From: JAJPKK01 sp963702755 | GTDB lineage: Bacteria > Pseudomonadota > Alphaproteobacteria > Rhizobiales > Xanthobacteraceae | Direction of reading: 5' to 3' | Assembly: GCA_963702755.1 (NCBI GenBank) | Contig: CAVPDZ010000006.1 | Span: forward strand, 1 to 64,000 | DNA length: 64,000 bases | Shown here: positions 49,709 through 61,383 of the stretch, piece after piece | Layout of the letters: the number at the start of each line of letters is the position of its first letter | Numbering within the stretch: position 1 is the first letter of the stretch | Notes under the pieces: generated by a model | Database searches by the model: none | Seen by the model: only the letters and a program-made list of their open reading frames with translations | Told to the model about the DNA's origin: nothing | Made by a program: the position numbers and the translations under genes

Positions 49709-51853
49709 GCTCGGGACAGTTGGACGGCTGCATCGAGGTCGGCCTCCCGATACGTGCGCCCGTGCAAGATGGTCTTGGCAATGCGCCGCGCTGAGCGTTT
49801 GCTCCGCGATGCGGCCCGCGCCAGCAAGGCGATGACCAGGATGACCGGATCAAGCCCAAGCTGAGCGGCGAGCGCGCGGATTTCGTCAGTGTCGGCAATG
49901 CGGCGGATCGCTTGCGCCACCGCGGTATCAAGTCCCGACAGATCGCCGGCCTGAAGTCGACGCGGCGCTCGATCCCAATCGATCCGCGCGTGCAGCGAGT
50001 AGAGACTCTGCGGAAGATTTGGAGCAGCCGGGCGAGATGGCGCAGGTTGCGGCGAAGCTGGAGCAGACGTGAGTCGGTCCAGGAAGCTCCGCACCCGATC
50101 GGACGGTCCTCGGCTGCCAAAGAGGCCGCCGCCTTCCGTGAACCGCAGGGCCCTCGGCGCTGCGACCGCCGGTGGGGCTTCAGCCGTCGGCCTAGGTTCG
50201 GGTCTGCGCCGGGCCTCGAAGGCGAAGGCATCGAGGCAATACATGGCGGCGGGAACCGCAGTGGTGCGCGGGCTCGGCAGGGCGATTTTTCGCGTCGCCG
50301 GAATCCCATCCTGCGTCGGCGCTTCCTCGTCGACCAGCACGAGGCTCGTCAGATGAGTGACGAGCCCTTCGGCTTCGGCGAGCGCGGCCGCTGCCTCAGG
50401 CTCGAGGGCCGGCAATGCAAGACAAGCGGCGAGCGCGGCCACGGCGCGCGGCATGACCGTGTCGTCGGCCCGATCGGTTGCCCGCGAGGGAGGTTGCGGC
50501 GGCGCTACCCACGCCGCGGTGACAACCATTCCGGCGCGGGCCGCGGATATTCGCTCCGGCTTTCCGCTGATCGGCGTCATGGCAATCCGCGGCGTCCGCA
50601 GCAAGTCAAACGCAGTGGTGATGATGTCCGCGAGGTCGACGCCGGCGGCAACGAAAATCTCCCCGCCGGTGAGGGCAGCGAGATGACCGACATTGGCTTC
50701 CAGGCTGTCCTCGCCGACAAGCACGATCGTAAACCGCCGTCCGCTGCGGGCGAGGTTCTGGACATCGAGCGCATGAACTCTTGCCATCCGTGACGAGGAG
50801 CACGTCCTGCGCCGGGGACTTGTCGAGGACGGTCTCCAGCGCCAGACCGATCTCCGTGCCGCCGCGCGTACCGGCGAGTTCGCGCAGGAGGCCGCGAACG
50901 GCCGCGCCGCCCATGCCGGAGCCGACCGCGCTCGGCACATCGCAGAACTGCCACAGGTCGATGCGATCGGCGCTTCCGAGATGCTTCGCCGCTGCGTCGA
51001 GGCCGGCCACGAGGGCGGCATGCTTGGTCAAGTCGTTCCGGTCTGCTGACACTGCGCTGCTCATGGAGCCGGAATGGTCGACGAGAACCGCGATATCGAG
51101 CGCGGCGTCGGCAGTCTGCTGGGGCGCGACCCTCACCACGACCGCGCGGCCGTCGGCCGCGATGCCGTGCAGGTCCGAGGGCGCGAAGCTCGGGACTTCG
51201 AGATCGATCGGCATATCCAGTGAAACCTGCGCGGTGCCGCCAACAAGGCGGCGGCCGCCGAGGAGGACTTCGCCGTCCCGGCAGGTCACTGCAAGCTCGG
51301 CGGTCTGGACCGGACCGCCATGGATAAGGTCATCGGAATCCGACAGGCCGGAGCGGCCATAGACGTCGCCCACGGTCAGCGGAATACGCAACGATGCGCG
51401 ACCGTTCGCGTGAGTCAACGTCGTAACCCAGGCGCTACAAATCTCGATCTCTGCCCCCGGCGCAATATGCGCGACCGACAGCATGTGCACGCCGCGCAAG
51501 ACTTCTTCGTGCAGAACCGCGGTCTTGCCGCGCTCGACCGCAGCCTCGTAGGTTTCGCGCGCCGTCAGGCGATTGCGCGCGCGGGCCTTGAGGACGCGGC
51601 CATCGAGATGAGCTTCAAGACGGAAGAGGGCGGCATGGACCGGCACCGGAAAGGTGATGGTTGCTTCGATGCTTTGGGGCTCGACGTTGCGGAATGTTCG
51701 TTTGGTGGTGACGACCGCAGTACCGGCAGCGATCAGGACTTCGAACGTAGTGGCGATGAGGGGAACCGGATTTTTGCTCCCGGAAATAAAGGCACCTGCG
51801 ACGAAAGCGTGGAGAGGATCACTCAGGCTTGCGGACGGGTCCGTTAGGGGCAT
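49705..51853 (-). CDS. VIT-VWA domain protein (one frame break)
   Basis: About 716 residues. The N-terminal VIT domain (residues about 20-150: TFEVLIAAGTAVVTTKRTFR...ATITFPVPVHAALFRLEAHL) is followed by a von Willebrand A domain with the metal-site motif DIAVLVDHSGSMSSA. A shift near 50785 splits the VWA domain after LLVTDGKS; the other frame continues HALDVQNLARSGRRFTIVLV. There is no signal peptide, so it is cytoplasmic. Proteins of this architecture in proteobacteria have unknown jobs. The ATG at 51853 (AAGGAAACC upstream) lies inside the end of the MerR gene, so the two are translationally coupled. Confidence 0.85.
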
Positions 51854-52196
51854 CTTTGGTTTCCTTCAAAAAATCTTTCAAAAGCACAGCAATGCGCTCG
51901 ACCAGCGGAGCGGCGTCCGCGCCGCTGCCGAGCAGGCCAGGATCGACGAGCAACGTGATGCCAGGCGCCACCGTGAAAGGGGCTCCTTGCCCACCTTCCA
52001 GGAGGAGCTTGATCGCCGCCGGCGGAAAGCCGACGTCGCGCAGCCGCGTGTAACGTCGAATAGCGGCAGCATGATCGTCGCCGTAGTCGGCGTTCGATCG
52101 TCCGCCGCGCGGCCCCGGCATGAATCCTTCGGCGATCAGGTAGCGGATCTGTCGCTCGGCAACGCCGGTTTGCGCTGCAAGTTCACGGATATTCAC
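51819..52196 (-). CDS. MerR-family transcriptional regulator
   Basis: A GTG at 52196 with AGGA upstream gives 125 residues (VNIRELAAQTGVAERQIRYL); an in-frame TTG at 52214 would add six. The winged helix-turn-helix typical of MerR covers residues 1-70 (RYTRLRDVGFPPAAIKLLLE). There are no conserved metal-binding cysteines. It overlaps the VIT-VWA gene by 35 bases and probably regulates itself and that gene through the dyad just upstream. Confidence 0.85.
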   Translation of the reverse strand: MNIRELAAQTGVAERQIRYLIAEGFMPGPRGGRSNADYGDDHAAAIRRYTRLRDVGFPPAAIKLLLEGGQGAPFTVAPGITLLVDPGLLGSGADAAPLVERIAVLLKDFLKETKDAPNGPVRKPE

Positions 52197-52203
52197 GGTC
52201 GTT

Positions 52204-52230
52204 CCTATCGACAAAATATTTGTCGATAGG
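52204..52230. promoter_or_regulatory. 12-bp perfect dyad, probable MerR operator
   Basis: CCTATCGACAAA and TTTGTCGATAGG are perfectly complementary around ATA. A second, weaker copy, TTTACAAAATAATTGTCGA, lies at 52252-52270. On the reverse strand a TTGACG (52246-52241) is followed after 18 bases by AAATAT inside the dyad, so the -10 element would overlap the operator. Confidence 0.7.
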
Positions 52231-52407
52231 AGATGGCGGCGTCAAGCTCTTTTTACAAAATAATTGTCGAAACGGGGCCGGTGAGAATCCGGCCGATCTT
52301 CGGCGTTGGTCGCTCATGGTATAGTTCATGTCTCACGCGTCGATTTCGTTTCGCCGCACGATGCAAACGTCGGGCTCCGTCCGATTTGAACCGAGGCCCG
52401 CTGTTCG

Positions 52408-53705
52408 ATGCGTGTGCTGATCACCGGGGCCTATGGGTTGATTGGCGCAGCATGCCTTGCGCGCCTGCATCGCGACGGCCACGAGTTGATTGGCGCCGGG
52501 CGCAGCATTGCGGAGGCGCGCCGGCGCTTTCCCTACGCGCGCTGGGAGGTCGCGGATTTCGATGCGCTGACGACGGCGCGCTCGTGGCATGCGCTTCTCG
52601 ATGGCGTCGACGCGGTCGTGAACTGTGTTGGAGCGCTTCAGGACGGCGCCCGGGACAATCTCCGCCGCGTGCATGTCGACGCGCCGGCAGCGCTCTTTGC
52701 CGCGTGCGAAGAGAAAGGCGTTCGTCGGGTCATTCACGTTTCGGCCGTTGGAGCGGGACCTGAGGGCGCAACGGCGTTCGCGCGCACGAAGGGTGAGACC
52801 GAGCACGATCTCCGAAGCCGCGCTCTCGATTGGGTCATCCTGCGGCCGGGCCTTGTGCTGGCGCGCGGCGCCCATGGCGGCACGGCGCTCGTCCGCGCGG
52901 CCGCCGGAGTTCCGTTCGTGACGCCGGTGGTCGCGGCCAAACCGATCCAGATCGTCGCGGTCGAGGATGTGGCCGAGACGGTCGCCTGGGCACTGCGTCC
53001 CGGCGCGCCGGCGCGCCTGACGCTCGAGCCGGTACATCCGCAGCCGCTGACGCTCGGAGCGATTGTCGCGGCCTACCGGGGGTGGCTCGGCCTCAAGCCT
53101 CAGCCAGCCATCGTGATGCCGCGACCCATCACGGCCGTCGCGAGCCGCGCGGCGGATGCGTTGGCGTGGCTCGGATGGCGCAGCCCCATGCGAACGACCG
53201 CGCTCGCCCAGCTGGAAGCGGGCGTGACGGGCGACCCTGCGAGCTGGATCGCCGCAACGGGAATTGCTCCCAAAAGCCTCGACGACATCCTTGCCGGCGA
53301 GCCGGCGACCGTTGCCGAACGGTGGTTCGCGCGGCTCTACCTCCTCAAGCCGCTCGCAATCGCCGTGCTCGCCGCGTTCTGGATCGCAAGCGGGATCATC
53401 GCACTCGGTCCCGGATTCTCGGGCGCGTTGCTGATCACGCGGCTCGCGGGGGCGAGTCTCTGGCGTGGGAAAGGCTGCGGTGGTGATCGGTGCTGCGCTC
53501 GACATCGTGCTCGGCATGGCGGTTCTGGTCCGCCGCTGGTGCCGTTGCGGCGCTCATCGCGATGCTTGCCGTTTCGCTGTTCTATGTGGTGGCCGCGGCC
53601 GTCGCGACCCCGCAGCTTCTGGTCGATCCGCTCGGCAGCATCCTGAAGATCTTTCCCATCATGGTGGCAATCTTGTTTGTGCTCGCAATCCTCGACGAGC
53701 GATGA
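52408..53705 (+). CDS. SDR-family oxidoreductase fused to DoxX-like membrane domain (frame breaks)
   Basis: The first 300 residues are an atypical short-chain dehydrogenase/NmrA-like domain starting MRVLITGAYGLIGAACLARL (NAD(P)-binding), with VIHVSAVGAG and ARTKGETEHDL. From about residue 310 four transmembrane segments follow (LLKPLAIAVLAAFWIASGII; AGASL..GKAAVVIGAALDI; AVAALIAMLAVSLFYVVAAA; FPIMVAILFVLAILDER). Frame breaks lie near 53455 and 53530. The fusion is known in proteobacteria, function unknown. The stop overlaps the next gene (ATGA). Confidence 0.82.
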
Positions 53706-54172
53706 CGGCCTTTGTCCTCCTGAAGCTCGCTCACGTCATCGGCGCCTGCGTGCTGTTCGGCACCGGCTTGGGCATCGCCTTCTTCATGCTGATGGCGCAT
53801 CGCACTGCCGATCCCGCCACGGTTGCCTCCACCGCGCGCATCGTGGTCGTCGCCGACACGCTGTTCACCGCGACCGCCGTCGTCCTGCAGCCCCTGACGG
53901 GCGCGGCCCTTGCCGCACTCATGGGATACTCGCTGCGTGAGCCGTGGATCGTTGCATCCCTCGTGCTCTATCTCGTTATCGGCGCGTGCTGGCTGCCGGT
54001 GGTGTGGATCCAAATCAGGATGCGCAACATTGCCGCCGTCGCCCGCGATAAGGGGATGCCGCTGCCGCCGCAATACCATCGGCTGTTTCGTTATTGGTTT
54101 GCGCTCGGCTGGCCGGCATTTGCCGGGGTCATCGCGATCTTCCTGTTGATGATCGCGAAGCCGCAGCTGTAA
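53702..54172 (+). CDS. DUF2269-type integral membrane protein
   Basis: 156 residues with four transmembrane helices (LLKLAHVIGACVLFGTGLGI; ATAVVLQPLTGAALAALMGY; IVASLVLYLVIGACWLPVVW; ALGWPAFAGVIAIFLLMIAK). The HVIGA...GTG start and PVVWIQIRMR match the DUF2269 family of unknown function. The ATG overlaps the SDR stop, so the pair forms one operon. Confidence 0.85.
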   Translation: MTAFVLLKLAHVIGACVLFGTGLGIAFFMLMAHRTADPATVASTARIVVVADTLFTATAVVLQPLTGAALAALMGYSLREPWIVASLVLYLVIGACWLPVVWIQIRMRNIAAVARDKGMPLPPQYHRLFRYWFALGWPAFAGVIAIFLLMIAKPQL

Positions 54173-54203
54173 CCGGCGCCGCCTCGGCTGCGTTGCCGTC
54201 GAC

Positions 54204-54843
54204 CTAGCCTTTGAGGAACACCCGCAGGCCGTCGATGACGTACTGCACGGCAAGCGCCGCGAGCAGCACGCCCTGCAGCCGCGAGAGCAACAGGTTTCCG
54301 GTGATCCCGAGCGCCCGCTCGATCCGTGTTGCCAGCAGGAAGACGATGAGGCAGATGCCCGCCGTCGCCGCGATCACCGCGATGAGAATGCCGAGATAAA
54401 TCGGGCGGAACGCCGCCTGCCCGGAGAGCAGGATGGTGGCGGTGAGCGCGCCCGGCCCGGCCAGGAGCGGGGTCGCCAGCGGAAACGCGGCGATGTTACG
54501 GACGCGCTCCTCGATCGCCTGCTCGGCGGTCCGCGATTGCCGCTCGATGCGCACCCCGAACACCATTTCCGAGGCGATCGAGAACAGCATGAGCCCGCCG
54601 GCGATCCGGAACGCCGGCAGCGTGATGGCAAGCTGGCGCAGCAGCCAGTCGCCGATCAGCGCCGTGCCGATCAGGATGCAGCCGGCAATGATCGCGGCGC
54701 GTATCGCGACCTGCCGGCGCGCGTTTTGGGGGAATTTCCGAAGTGACCGCCACGAACGTCGGCGCAAGGCCGATCGGATCGACGACCACGAACAGGGTCA
54801 CGACGGCGGACACGAGGTATTCGAGCGGCATCGAATCGATCAT
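54204..54843 (-). CDS. marC: MarC-family membrane protein (one frame break)
   Basis: About 213 residues with six helices. The start MIDSMPLEYLVSAVVTLFVV is followed by the family motif DPIGLAPTFVAVT, and the second half by PLLAGPGALTATILLSGQ. A shift near 54735 splits the first and second helix regions. MarC proteins are inner-membrane proteins of unknown transport function. The symbol refers to the family. Confidence 0.87.
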
Positions 54844-55045
54844 GGTCCGCGCCGCCCCGTCGCTTCGTTTGCCGCGCTTTCTAAAACATCGCGCCGCCAC
54901 GAAGCCGCACCGCGAAGGGCCTGGATCAAGCCACTGAAGTTTTTAACATAAATTCGGCGGTGCGGGAGCCCGCCGGGGTGGCATTTGAGGCCTCGCCACG
55001 CTATCTAAACAAGCAAATCCTTCACCACGTCCGCGGTTCTCCCGA

Positions 55046-57794
<2,749 letters not shown>

Positions 57795-57800
57795 CGGACC

Positions 57801-57864
57801 GCGGGCGTCCCGCCCGCCTTCGCAGCTAGCCGCTCCGCAGTAGCGGGCGGGACGCCCGCGCTCC
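57801..57864. repeat. Inverted repeat after gyrA, same family as 34641-34702
   Basis: GCGGGCGTCCCGCCCGCC (57801-57818) is complementary to GGCGGGACGCCCGC in GCGGGCGGGACGCCCGCGCTCC (57843-57864). It fills the convergent gap between gyrA and the next gene and may serve as a terminator for both. Confidence 0.75.
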
Positions 57865-57868
57865 GGCG

Positions 57869-58870
57869 TCACAAATCCATCGCTGTGGGCGCGAACATCT
57901 CCTCGAGTTTCACCCGGCGCTCCGCCAGGCCCTGGGCGTGGACGTAGTCCGTGATCGTCTCCAGCACCTTGCGCGTCGCCTTGACGCCGTAGGCCATGGG
58001 GTCAGTCGCAATGGCGCGGCGCACGTCCTCGCCGATCACCCCGGTCTCGAAATGCGACGCAAGCGCTGCGTTACCGGCGCGCAGCACCTCGGCGCGGGCG
58101 GCGACGAAAGCATTGTAGAGGTTGATCGCAATCCACGGGTGCTTCTCGACGAGCGAGCGGCGGATCACGACGCCGTGGTTGATCGGATAGATACCGGTCT
58201 TGGCGTAGTAGCGGCGACCCTCGGCGGCGCGATCGGGAAAGAGCGAACGCACGCGCTTGTCGGCGTTGAGATCGATACGGCTGCGGTCGACCAGATTGCG
58301 GTGCGTGAGATAGAGGAGCGTCGCGTCGAGTTCGCCCTTGACCAGCATCTCGCCGATATTCTTGTCGGGCGGGATTTGGTGGACGGTGACGCCGGCCGGC
58401 GCCTTGAAGCCGGTCGCGCCGCCGTGGCTGCGGTCGGCGCCCCGCTCCATGAAAAACTCCATGTCGCGCGGGTGCACGCCGAATTCGTTCTCGAGCACGC
58501 CGCGGCCCCAGATCGCGGCGGTCTGCTGATATTCCGGCACGCCGACGCGCTTGCCCTTGAGGTCGGCCGGCGACGTGATGCCGGCATCGGCCCGCACCAG
58601 AATGCGGGTGTGGAAGAATTCGCGGGTGGTGAAGACCGGCAGCGCGACCCACGGCGTCGGTCCGCGCGCCGTCGAGATCGTGAGCGAGGACATCGACATT
58701 TCGGACACGTCGAACTCGGCAAAGCGCAGCTGCCGCCAGAACATCTCCGACGGATGGAGAACCGTGGTTGTGAGGCTGATGCCCTCCGGCTCGACGATAC
58801 CGTCGATCAGGGGGCGGGTGTTCGGGTTGTCGGACAGCGCAATGCTCAGCGCCAGGCGTTCACGGCTCAT
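57869..58870 (-). CDS. 4,5-dihydroxyphthalate decarboxylase-like / substrate-binding protein
   Basis: 333 residues from MSRERLALSIALSDNPNTRP, with a type 2 periplasmic-binding fold (FAEFDVSEMSMSSLTI; DLKGKRVGVPEYQQTAAIWG; GVHPRDMEFFMERGAD). This group is usually annotated 4,5-dihydroxyphthalate decarboxylase or ABC substrate-binding protein. There is no signal peptide, which favours a cytoplasmic enzyme or sensor. No phthalate genes are nearby, so the substrate is open. Next to it is a Bug protein in the same direction. Confidence 0.78.
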   Translation of the reverse strand: MSRERLALSIALSDNPNTRPLIDGIVEPEGISLTTTVLHPSEMFWRQLRFAEFDVSEMSMSSLTISTARGPTPWVALPVFTTREFFHTRILVRADAGITSPADLKGKRVGVPEYQQTAAIWGRGVLENEFGVHPRDMEFFMERGADRSHGGATGFKAPAGVTVHQIPPDKNIGEMLVKGELDATLLYLTHRNLVDRSRIDLNADKRVRSLFPDRAAEGRRYYAKTGIYPINHGVVIRRSLVEKHPWIAINLYNAFVAARAEVLRAGNAALASHFETGVIGEDVRRAIATDPMAYGVKATRKVLETITDYVHAQGLAERRVKLEEMFAPTAMDL

Positions 58871-58943
58871 GACCTCTCCACACATTCAGCATCGATGATG
58901 GCCGGACCAAGCCGGCCGTGACGAATTGGGAGCCAAGCCCATC

Positions 58944-59945
58944 TCACTCTTCCTTGAGGCCGAGCTTGGCGATGATCGGCGCCCATTTGTCGTGCTCGGC
59001 CTTCATGTGCTTCGCAAGGTCCTCGGGCGAGCCGCCGCGCGGCTGTGCGCCGAGGCGGGCGAGAGGCTCGCGCATCGCAGGCGATTTCAGTGCCTCGTTG
59101 GTCGCCTGGTTGAGGCGCGTGATGATCGGTTGCGGCGTGCCGAGCGGCGCGAGAAACGCGATCCAGGCGCCGGTGTTGATGGCGGGATAGCCGACTTCGG
59201 GCATCGCCGGAACGTCGGGCAGCTCGGAGAGGCGCGTCGGGTTCGACACCGCGAGCGCCTTCAGCCGGCCATCGCGAATGAACTGCAGCGAAGTACCGAG
59301 CGTGTCGAACGTCATCTGCACCTGGCCGGCGACAACGTCGGTCAGCGCCGGCCCGCCGCCTTTGTAAGGCACGTGCACGATATCGACGCCGGCTAGCTGC
59401 TTGAACAGTTCGGCCGTGAGATGCGGCAAGGTGCCGGCGCCGCCGGTCGAATAGTTGAGCTTGCCCGGATTGGCTTTCGCATAGGCCACAAGCTCGGCGA
59501 CCGTATTGAAGGGTGTCGGCGGATAAGCCACCAGCACCTGCGGCGTTTCGGCAATGAGCGCGATCGGCGCGAAGCTGTTCTCGTCGTAGCCCGCGTTCTT
59601 GTAGACCATCGGGCTCATGATGAGCCCGCTCGCGGCGCTCACCAGCAGCGTATAGCCGTCGGGATCGGCAGCGGCCGCGACCTTCGAGCCCAGCGTATTG
59701 CCCGCGCCGGCGCGGTTTTCGACGATCGCGTTCTGGCCGACGAACGGCGGCAGTGCGTTGGCGAGAAGCCGCGCCATCACGTCGACCGGTCCGCCCGCCG
59801 GCGTCGGGACGATGATCTTGATCGGCCGGTTCGGATAAGGCTGCGCCACGAGCGCCGCAGGCGCGGCGAATAATCCGAGAGCGCTTGCGAGCACGACGCC
59901 CAGCGCGCATTTCGCGATGGTCGTCCAAGACTGTTGGAATTGCAT
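58944..59945 (-). CDS. Tripartite tricarboxylate transporter (Bug/TctC) solute-binding protein
   Basis: 333 residues with a signal peptide (CALGVVLASALGLFAAPAAL). The family signature YPNRPIKIIVPTPAGGPVDV and the ligand-site region GAGNTLGSK are followed by KLNYSTGGAGTLPHLTAELF and VPYKGGGPALTDVVAGQVQM. It binds small carboxylates in the periplasm. The TctA/TctB membrane partners are not encoded nearby, as is common for these orphan binders. Confidence 0.92.
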   Translation of the reverse strand: MQFQQSWTTIAKCALGVVLASALGLFAAPAALVAQPYPNRPIKIIVPTPAGGPVDVMARLLANALPPFVGQNAIVENRAGAGNTLGSKVAAAADPDGYTLLVSAASGLIMSPMVYKNAGYDENSFAPIALIAETPQVLVAYPPTPFNTVAELVAYAKANPGKLNYSTGGAGTLPHLTAELFKQLAGVDIVHVPYKGGGPALTDVVAGQVQMTFDTLGTSLQFIRDGRLKALAVSNPTRLSELPDVPAMPEVGYPAINTGAWIAFLAPLGTPQPIITRLNQATNEALKSPAMREPLARLGAQPRGGSPEDLAKHMKAEHDKWAPIIAKLGLKEE

Positions 59946-60142
59946 TCATCTCCCCATCGCGGGCGCCGTTCTCGACGTGGCGCTTGCACGGATCATAGCA
60001 GGCCGCAGACCCGACGCTACCGCGGCCATCTTGCGTTGCGCCTGCGGCCTTCATCAACGTGCGAGCCTTCTGGCGCCGGTGCCGCCGGTAGGCTAGGTTC
60101 GATCGATAAGAACGTTTGTGCAAAGCTCAGGGAGGAATCGTG
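59946..60142. other. Divergent promoter region
   Basis: The 197 bases between the Bug gene and the kelch gene must hold both promoters. A TAGGTTCGATCGATAAGAACG stretch lies 40 bases before the kelch start. No operator dyad is clear. Confidence 0.3.
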
Positions 60143-61126
60143 ATGAGAAAGTTGCAACTTGCCGCCGCGTGCGCGTTCGTTGTCGCGGCCGGCGCCGTGC
60201 CGATGATGGTGCACGGCCAGGGCGCCGCGCCGGGCGAGAAGGGCACCTGGACGCAGAAGGCGGCGATGATCACGCCGCGCACCGAGCTTTCGCTCGCCGA
60301 GGTCGGCGGCAAGGTCTACGCTCTCGGCGGCAACATCTTCGGCACGGCGGTCCCGCACAACGAGGAATACGACACCGCGACCGACAAGTGGCGCGTGCGC
60401 TATCCGATGCCGCATGCCCTCGACCACATGGGCGTCGCCGTCGTGAACGGCAAGATCATCACCGTCGGCGGCTTTGTTGCGACGATTCACAAGGACGGCC
60501 AACCCTACGTGATGGAGTACGATCCCGCGACCGACAAATGGCGCGAGCTTGCGCCGATGAAGGCGGGCCGCGGATCGGTCGGTGTCGCCGTCGTCAACGG
60601 CAAGGTCTACGCCATGGGCGGACGCACGCCGGCGGGCACGACTGTCGACACCAACGAGGTCTATGACCCGGCGACCAACACCTGGACGACGCTCGCGCCG
60701 GTGCCGAAGGCGCGCGACCACATGGCGGTGATCGCGGCGGAGGGTAAGATCCACGCGATCGGTGGCCGCTTCACGACCCCGGCCGATCGCACCGACCGGC
60801 ACGATATCTACGATCCCGCGACCAACACGTGGACGTCGGGTCCGCCGCTGCCGACCCCGCGCAGCGGCCTTGCCTATGGATACTACAAAGGCTTGGCGAT
60901 CGTGCTCGGCGGCGAGTTTCCGCAGGAGAAGCGGACCTTCGACGAAAACGAAGGCTTCGACGTCAAGGCGGGCACGTGGCGCGCGCTCGCGCCGATGCCC
61001 CATGGCCGCCACGCTGCCGGCGCGACAGCCGACGACAAGACGCTCTATGTCGGCGGCGGCGATCTGTTGCCCGGCGGCATGGGCGGCAAGCCCGTCGGCG
61101 AGTTGATGGCATTCACGCTGCCGTAA
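60143..61126 (+). CDS. Secreted kelch-repeat beta-propeller protein
   Basis: 327 residues. The ATG at 60143 gives a signal peptide (MRKLQLAAACAFVVAAGAVP). Six kelch-like blades follow, each with a GG pair and a Y-D-P-A-T-(N/D)-x-W end: EVGGKVYALGGNIFG, VVNGKIITVGGFVA, VVNGKVYAMGGRT, AAEGKIHAIGGRF, YYKGLAIVLGGE and DKTLYVGGGD. It is likely a periplasmic or secreted propeller with a binding or enzymatic role that cannot be read. It stands alone between repeats and the Bug gene. Confidence 0.88.
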   Translation: MRKLQLAAACAFVVAAGAVPMMVHGQGAAPGEKGTWTQKAAMITPRTELSLAEVGGKVYALGGNIFGTAVPHNEEYDTATDKWRVRYPMPHALDHMGVAVVNGKIITVGGFVATIHKDGQPYVMEYDPATDKWRELAPMKAGRGSVGVAVVNGKVYAMGGRTPAGTTVDTNEVYDPATNTWTTLAPVPKARDHMAVIAAEGKIHAIGGRFTTPADRTDRHDIYDPATNTWTSGPPLPTPRSGLAYGYYKGLAIVLGGEFPQEKRTFDENEGFDVKAGTWRALAPMPHGRHAAGATADDKTLYVGGGDLLPGGMGGKPVGELMAFTLP

Positions 61127-61189
61127 TGCGGCGTTTCCGTACGAGGCAGGCGTCTTCGTGCGGCGGAGCTTCGCACAGGCGAAGACGCA

Positions 61190-61351
61190 GTCATTCCGGG
61201 GGCCGAGCGAAGCTCGGCAGCCCGAGATTCGCATCGACCACCGGAATGACGCCTGTGTGAGTTTCGTAGGGCGGAATAGCGCAGCGTATTCCGCCGCTGT
61301 GCATCTGAGGCCATTCTCGACGGCGCAATACGCTGCGCTATTGCGCCCTAC
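61190..61351. repeat. Two interspersed palindromic repeats after the kelch gene
   Basis: Repeat 1 has outer arms GTCATTCCGG (61190-61199) and CCGGAATGAC (61241-61250) around CCGAGC-GAA-GCTCGG. Repeat 2 has 30-bp arms with two mismatches: GTAGGGCGGAATAGCGCAGC... (61266-61295) and ...GCTGCGCTATTGCGCCCTAC (61322-61351). Both are of the type found in many copies in Bradyrhizobium relatives. They occupy the convergent gap and may end transcription. Confidence 0.75.
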
Positions 61352-61383
61352 GGTTCCGGGCTCTGCGTAGCGCGCTCCCGCAA

